Source of the DNA: a bacterium
Lineage (GTDB): Bacteria > ARS69
DNA length: 64,000 nt
NCBI GenBank assembly: GCA_025774805.1
Contig: JALGZR010000001.1
Coordinates: 9,989-73,988 of the forward strand
Direction: 5' to 3'
Both the position numbers and the translations under genes were made by a program. Positions 60,701-64,000 of this stretch are shown piece after piece (the first letter of the stretch is position 1; the number at the start of each line of letters is the position of its first letter). The notes under the pieces were generated by a model. That model saw only the letters and a list, made by a program, of their open reading frames with translations, was not told the DNA's origin and made no database searches.

Positions 60701-60943
60701 GGAGAGGGCTATATTGGCTTCGCGCACGCATTCCTTCAAGCGGGAGCTCGGAGTCTGGTGGTGAGTCTGTGGAACGTCGATGACGATGCAACGTCCCTGC
60801 TCATGCAACGATTTTACGAGAACCGGACAGGCGCAGGGGGCAAGGAGAACCGCGGCACCCGCCACCCCATGACGAAGGCCGAGGCCCTGCGCGAAGCGAA
60901 GCGGTGGCTGCGATCGCATGAGGACGCCGATGGCCGGCGTTAG
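57749..60943 (+). CDS. Exported TPR-CHAT caspase-like protease (cassette 2)
   Basis: A 1064-residue paralog of the protein at 51962. GTG 57749 is followed by a signal peptide (MRFLWTVPLFLTLADPTCAS). About ten TPRs of the kinesin-light-chain/NPHC type fill residues 90-520 (for example AKSLLREALDIDRRLLGDED, AEAYFREALVIFRNLFGEEH). The CHAT domain has His916 in IHLATHALVDD and Cys975 in LVTLSGCETGLGKEAAGEG; the spacing of 59 residues is identical to the paralog (896 to 955). A weak ribosome site precedes it. Substrate is unknown; the adjacent anti-sigma is the leading candidate (inference). Confidence 0.9.
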   Translation: MRFLWTVPLFLTLADPTCASSQGEASQRADSLSQVVTELAQTAQYAEALNLAQQLSTLLRSQEETKPFELADARELVESLKLAAGLPKRAQEELAESDRLTSVLGEHLTRGEYTQGVSIGERQLEIRKRLLGDTRPEVGESLTNLAVLLRYQGDLKRAEALCRQGLENYHAVYGDEHPQTAAAKFNLGAILREQGRYPEAKSLLREALDIDRRLLGDEDINLAYDHNDLGRLLQLQADYAGAEGHYRRAIAIMRNHKGEDNPEFAGILDNLSSVLASQGDHAQAEPLRRRSLAVRRKILGENHPLVAESLSNLGFVLMRKGNMARAEAYFREALVIFRNLFGEEHFAVAQVAHNLGAVSMGRGDYESAEDQYLASLAIWRKIVGADHPEIATTLRNLARLYERRGDYALAETHYQESLAMYQKLLGSEHPLVALNLNSLAVLCRRRGNYGRAEGLHRQALVMQEGLLGKQHPEVGATLLQMAHLSRDRLDYKSAEELYARAATIFEIARLRSTRGPSKSAYLSSPYPQLAASRLALGATSEAWPPVEKGLGRLLADLLSAAERGALTQAESALQDSLLRTLGGLESQLTAYRKAARSDSSQALKTRILEARNRLLLTEADWGEFQREVASKHPIPGRHAYSLRRVQNALRERTAILGWLDAHEGKGSPVTWGYVIKRTGSVTWVRLGASGAGRDSQGRQTRALREALVAPGGSTLGPVSTAEVTEAAHELWKMRVAPLMGSLEGIEDLIVIPSSGMLGVPVEALVDTEGMYLGDRLRISYAPSATIYASLTEESTKPYNPATRSGLFIGDPPYSEDQLASMEQKEGQNSPENGGQYTAETSRLPDVSRLRSVLAGDEDALASLPRLYGTREEIAHLASLYEEATVLLGPDASEEEITGLAERDALRKFSVIHLATHALVDDKQPERSALVLSQVGVRDQLKAAMAGDRIYDGLLTTKEILREWNLDADLVTLSGCETGLGKEAAGEGYIGFAHAFLQAGARSLVVSLWNVDDDATSLLMQRFYENRTGAGGKENRGTRHPMTKAEALREAKRWLRSHEDADGRR

Positions 60944-61236
60944 GAGAGGAGAAGGGAAGACGGCTGAAGGGAATCTACCATGCTCGGCACAGCATTCATG
61001 GTGCAGCGAATTCCGGTCCGGCGACGTCTCTCATATGTGATGCCGAATCCATCCTTCGGCGAGAAGGAATCGCGTCAATCCTGGCTGGATTCAGTATGTC
61101 CCGATTCTCGTCCGCATTCAGGCACGGTGATCATGCCATAGGAACGCATTTCCGAACGAATGACGGCCCTCAGAGCGGCGGTGGCCGAAAGCGCTCCTTT
61201 CTCCCCGCATCTGCATGACATATGGAGGTCCACAAG
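60944..61236. other. Intergenic region
   Basis: About 290 bases with no gene. The promoter of the beta-helix gene should lie here; nothing stands out. Confidence 0.3.
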
Positions 61237-63282
61237 ATGATTGCCAAGCGAAGTCATCCAAAGGGCAGTTTCCCTCTTGGAGAGACAATGGCATTGGTAA
61301 TTGCCCTAGCTGCTGGTACGCCAACCGCGTCCTTGGGCGACGCGTTCAGCGGCCCAATTGTGGCGGACACCACGTGGTCCGGGGATGTGTCTGTCACCGG
61401 GGACGTTGTTGTGGAGCCGGGTGCTGTGCTGACGATTCTCCCTGGGACGACGGTCCTCTTCACCGCGGGTTCCACCTCCTTTGACCACTCGCTCGGCATT
61501 GACGGCCTCTGCGACATGATAGTACGTGGCGCGGTGACCGCGCTGGGCGGACCCGCTAGCTCGGACTCCATACGATTCGATTCAGATGCCGCATCTCCGG
61601 CCCCCGGTGATTGGGGCAAGATTATCGTGTCTGCCCAAGCGACGGATTCGCTCTGCCAGTATCGGTATATGGAAGTTCAGCACGGCACCGTGGGGATCGA
61701 TGTCCAAGGGGATCAGATCTTCATTGACCACTGCCGACTTGCTGGGAATTCCGATGCCGGAATGGAATGGTCGGACCCACCGATCAAGATTTTCTTATCG
61801 AGCATGGTCTTTGAGTCCAACGCAAGTGACGGATTACGCGTGGTCACCGCAGACTCACTGGAGATCACAGATTGTCATTTCCGGGACAACGCTAGTGCCG
61901 GCCTTGCTCTCACGGAATGGAATGTGGCGACGGTCAGTCTGTGCACTTTCGACGGGAATGGTTCAGGCCTGGAGGGTTCTGGAGGTGGCCTCGCAAACCT
62001 TACTAGCTGTTCAGTGACGGGTTCCGTTACGGGTGTGAGTGTATCTGCGGGCGGGAGCGCTGGCGGTTTGCATCTGGAGGGAAGCACGGTATCGGGTGTG
62101 GTGGAGGTGACGGGTAGTGGGACGGTGGAGGTGTTGGGGAATCCCTCGTTGGAGAGTGTGAGTTGTACGGCAACGGACGGAGTTGACTCGCTCGAGGTGT
62201 TCGTGAACGACAATTCCGTGTCGGGTTGGATCAGCTTGCGGAGCGATGGCAGCGAGGCCAGGCTATCCGGGGAGGTCCGACGGAATGTAGTGTCCGGAGT
62301 GAGTTTGTATGCGGGGGGTTATATCAACGGGGACTGGGCGTACATGACGGCGGTGGTTGACAGTAATGTGGTGAGTGGGGGGACGACCGGAATCCGTATT
62401 CAGGCAAGCAAGTACAACATCAACTACAGGTGGTATGGCCGGATTGATGCGACGCTGACGAGGAACGAGATCACAGGGAGTACCTATGGGATCAATGCGT
62501 TCGAGAGTTTGATATATCCACTTTATCTGGGGATTCTGAACCTGACGAGTGCGGAGAATGTGATTACGGGATCGCCGACAGGGATCCGGTTGGACGGGTT
62601 TGATAGCGCCTCATTCGACGGGGATGTGATCACTGCATGTGAGACAGGGATCGACTGCTCCGGTGGAGGCGATCTCACGATGCGCTCGTGCGGGGTGACG
62701 GGAAACGCCGTAAAGGGGCTGATCTTCACAAACAGTCCGGGTGTAGTGCTTGGGGGTTCGTTGGCGGAGGCGAATGATATCTACGCTAACACCGGACAGA
62801 ACGTGGAGACGACGGACCTGGTGGAGGCGGCCTACAACTACTGGGGAACGACCGACGAGGACAGCCTGGTGGCGATGATCACGGGGCCGGTGAACTACTC
62901 GCCCTGGACGGATGCATCGCACACCGGGGTCTACGCCACGACGTACCGGAGCGGGTTGATCACTGGCATAGAGCACTGGAGCGGCGAGGTGAAGGTTGCC
63001 GGGGATGTGCTCGTTCCTTTCGGTTCGAGTCTGACGATAGATCCCGGAATGGGACACGCTGGATGTGACGGCGGGTCGGTGCGACTTGATTGTGGAAGGA
63101 GTACTTCGGATCGAGGGCGGGGTGCTGCCAGGAGACAGCGTGGAGGTTCGTGGCTGGCTGCCGCTCGAGGAGATCGATCCCGTGGGTGGTCAGTGGGGGC
63201 GGGTGATGTTTTTGGGGAGTTCGATGGACAGTTCGTGTGTGGTCGAGCATGCGCGTCTGGAGGGGGCGACGGTAGCGATTGA
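61237..63282 (+). CDS. Secreted beta-helix repeat protein, frameshifted
   Basis: ATG 61237 is chosen because GGAGGT lies seven bases upstream (an ATG at 61222 is less likely). A signal sequence (MALVIALAAGTPTASLGDA) is followed by DTTWSGDVSVTGDVVVEPG and right-handed beta-helix repeats (for example VTADSLEITDCHFRDNASAG, ATVSLCTFDGNGSG). In this frame the protein stops at 63282, but near 63045-63056 it shifts out of the frame that continues the fold: a one-base gain (or two-base loss) turns the expected DPGTTLDVT into DPGMGHAG. Either the gene is disrupted, the shift is real and regulated, or the base call is wrong. Confidence 0.75.
   Translation: MIAKRSHPKGSFPLGETMALVIALAAGTPTASLGDAFSGPIVADTTWSGDVSVTGDVVVEPGAVLTILPGTTVLFTAGSTSFDHSLGIDGLCDMIVRGAVTALGGPASSDSIRFDSDAASPAPGDWGKIIVSAQATDSLCQYRYMEVQHGTVGIDVQGDQIFIDHCRLAGNSDAGMEWSDPPIKIFLSSMVFESNASDGLRVVTADSLEITDCHFRDNASAGLALTEWNVATVSLCTFDGNGSGLEGSGGGLANLTSCSVTGSVTGVSVSAGGSAGGLHLEGSTVSGVVEVTGSGTVEVLGNPSLESVSCTATDGVDSLEVFVNDNSVSGWISLRSDGSEARLSGEVRRNVVSGVSLYAGGYINGDWAYMTAVVDSNVVSGGTTGIRIQASKYNINYRWYGRIDATLTRNEITGSTYGINAFESLIYPLYLGILNLTSAENVITGSPTGIRLDGFDSASFDGDVITACETGIDCSGGGDLTMRSCGVTGNAVKGLIFTNSPGVVLGGSLAEANDIYANTGQNVETTDLVEAAYNYWGTTDEDSLVAMITGPVNYSPWTDASHTGVYATTYRSGLITGIEHWSGEVKVAGDVLVPFGSSLTIDPGMGHAGCDGGSVRLDCGRSTSDRGRGAARRQRGGSWLAAARGDRSRGWSVGAGDVFGEFDGQFVCGRACASGGGDGSD
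62025..62619 (+). repeat. First copy of a large internal repeat in the beta-helix gene
   Basis: This stretch is nearly repeated at 63406-64000 (offset 1381 bases), for example both carry LHLEGSTVSGVVEVTGSG and VLGNPSLESVSCTATDG. The offset is one more than a multiple of three, agreeing with the one-base frameshift near 63050. The repeat continues beyond the window. Confidence 0.85.
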
Positions 63283-64000
63283 CGAGTTTGATGCGTCGCC
63301 GACCGTACGCAATTCGATCTTGCGGGTGACATCGAGTCATGGAGCTTCGGGGGGTGGTGATGGGTATCTGAATATTGAGGACTGCGCGATAACGGAGAGT
63401 GGTTCGGGTACGGGTGTGAGTGTGTCTGCGAGCGGGAGCGCTGGCGGTTTGCATCTTGAGGGGAGCACGGTATCGGGTGTGGTGGAGGTGACGGGTAGTG
63501 GGACGGTGGAAGTATTGGGGAATCCCTCGTTGGAGAGTGTGAGTTGTACGGCGACGGACGGGATTGACTCGCTCGAGGTGTCCGTGAACGACAATTCCGT
63601 TTCAGGTTCGATCGCTCTGAGGAGCGACGGGAGCGAGGCGAGGCTAACCGGAGAGGTGCGGCGGAATACGGCATCCGGAGTAAGTTTGTATGCGGCGGGT
63701 TATATCAACGGAGACTGGGCGTACATGACGGCGGTGGTTGACAGTAATGTGGTCAGTGGGGGTACGACCGGAATATATCTTCAGGCGAGCAAGTACAACA
63801 TCAACTACATTTGGTATGGTCGGATTGACGCGACGGTGACGAGGAATGAGATCACCGGGAGTATCCATGGGATTAATGCGTTCGAAAGCTTAAGGTATTC
63901 GACCCACTTGGGGACTCTGAACCTGGCGAGTGCGGAGAATGTGATTACGGGGTCCCCGACGGGAATCCGGTTGGACGGGTTTGAGACGGCCTCATTCGAC
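63056..64000 (+). CDS. Continuation of the beta-helix protein in the shifted frame (runs off window)
   Basis: From 63056 the +1 frame is open to the window end with no stop and continues the same fold: TLDVTAGRCDLIVEGVLRIE, VMFLGSSMDSSCVVEHARLE, then the second repeat copy. Codon-level agreement with the first copy and the lack of stops over 315 codons make this a genuine continuation rather than chance. The 3' end is outside the window. Confidence 0.75.
63406..64000 (+). repeat. Second copy of the large internal repeat
   Basis: Near-identical to 62025-62619, with scattered substitutions that are mostly conservative at protein level (for example VSGWISLRSDG versus VSGSIALRSDG). Recent duplication or gene conversion within a surface protein gene is likely. 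Confidence 0.85.

Noticed and set aside
50257-60943. A type III-E CRISPR locus around the TPR-CHAT genes
   Set aside because: No repeat-spacer array, no Cas7-11, Cas1/Cas2 or reverse transcriptase is present; only the protease and sigma-factor logic is similar.

Overview
This is a high-GC bacterial chromosome window. Non-ATG starts are common, genes often overlap as TTGA, GTGA or ATGA junctions, and several secreted proteins end in a FlgD-like or type IX-like sorting module. Together with exosortase-A-type (XrtA) polysaccharide genes, this suggests an uncultured FCB-related lineage, for example one resembling Candidatus Eisenbacteria. That placement is an inference; no rRNA gene is present to settle it.

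Positions 1-14.3 kb hold a sulfatase-family lipoprotein (cut by the window start), a GT2-TPR protein, an M24 aminopeptidase coupled to a Yip1/pseudo-peptidase fusion, a secreted protein, an ElyC-like DUF218 protein, and then a polysaccharide run: O-antigen ligase-like protein, two GT4 enzymes, a hexapeptide acyltransferase and a FemAB-like protein. From 14.3 to 39 kb come more glycosyltransferases, a pyruvyl transferase, a Wzx flippase, an XrtA-type asparagine synthase, a second amidotransferase-like protein lacking the glutaminase cysteine, an SGNH hydrolase, two sulfotransferases, a TIGR03087-like glycosyltransferase and a sigma-54 activator with a degenerate receiver. Convincing -24/-12 promoters lie in front of that activator and in front of a large secreted fibronectin-III protein. 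The likely output is a sulfated, acylated and pyruvylated exopolysaccharide plus secreted surface proteins. From 39 to 44 kb there are an OPT transporter, an outer-membrane protein and a lipoprotein.

A tRNA-Met(CAT) gene at 44.29 kb starts a composite island. The 3' end of the tRNA is copied at 55.42 kb, and the interval holds integrase tails and IS3-family transposase remnants. The island carries a small secreted protein, a C10-family protease with beta-helix and integrin-like repeats, and the first of two paralogous cassettes: ECF sigma factor, zinc-finger transmembrane anti-sigma factor, exported TPR-CHAT protease (50.26-55.17 kb). The second cassette (55.96-60.94 kb) lies beyond the copied tRNA end. 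Each cassette follows a decayed IS3 transposase 3' end. The window ends in a repetitive secreted beta-helix gene (61.2-64 kb) with a frameshift.

The most interesting candidates are (1) the duplicated sigma / anti-sigma / TPR-CHAT cassette, which may be a protease-gated transcription switch conceptually similar to the TPR-CHAT-Csx30-RpoE arm of type III-E CRISPR systems but with an extracytoplasmic CHAT protease and no CRISPR; and (2) a shared C-terminal tail, S-W-G-x-[IL]-K-x-I-Y-R, on two unrelated secreted proteins, which could be an undescribed sorting or processing signal.
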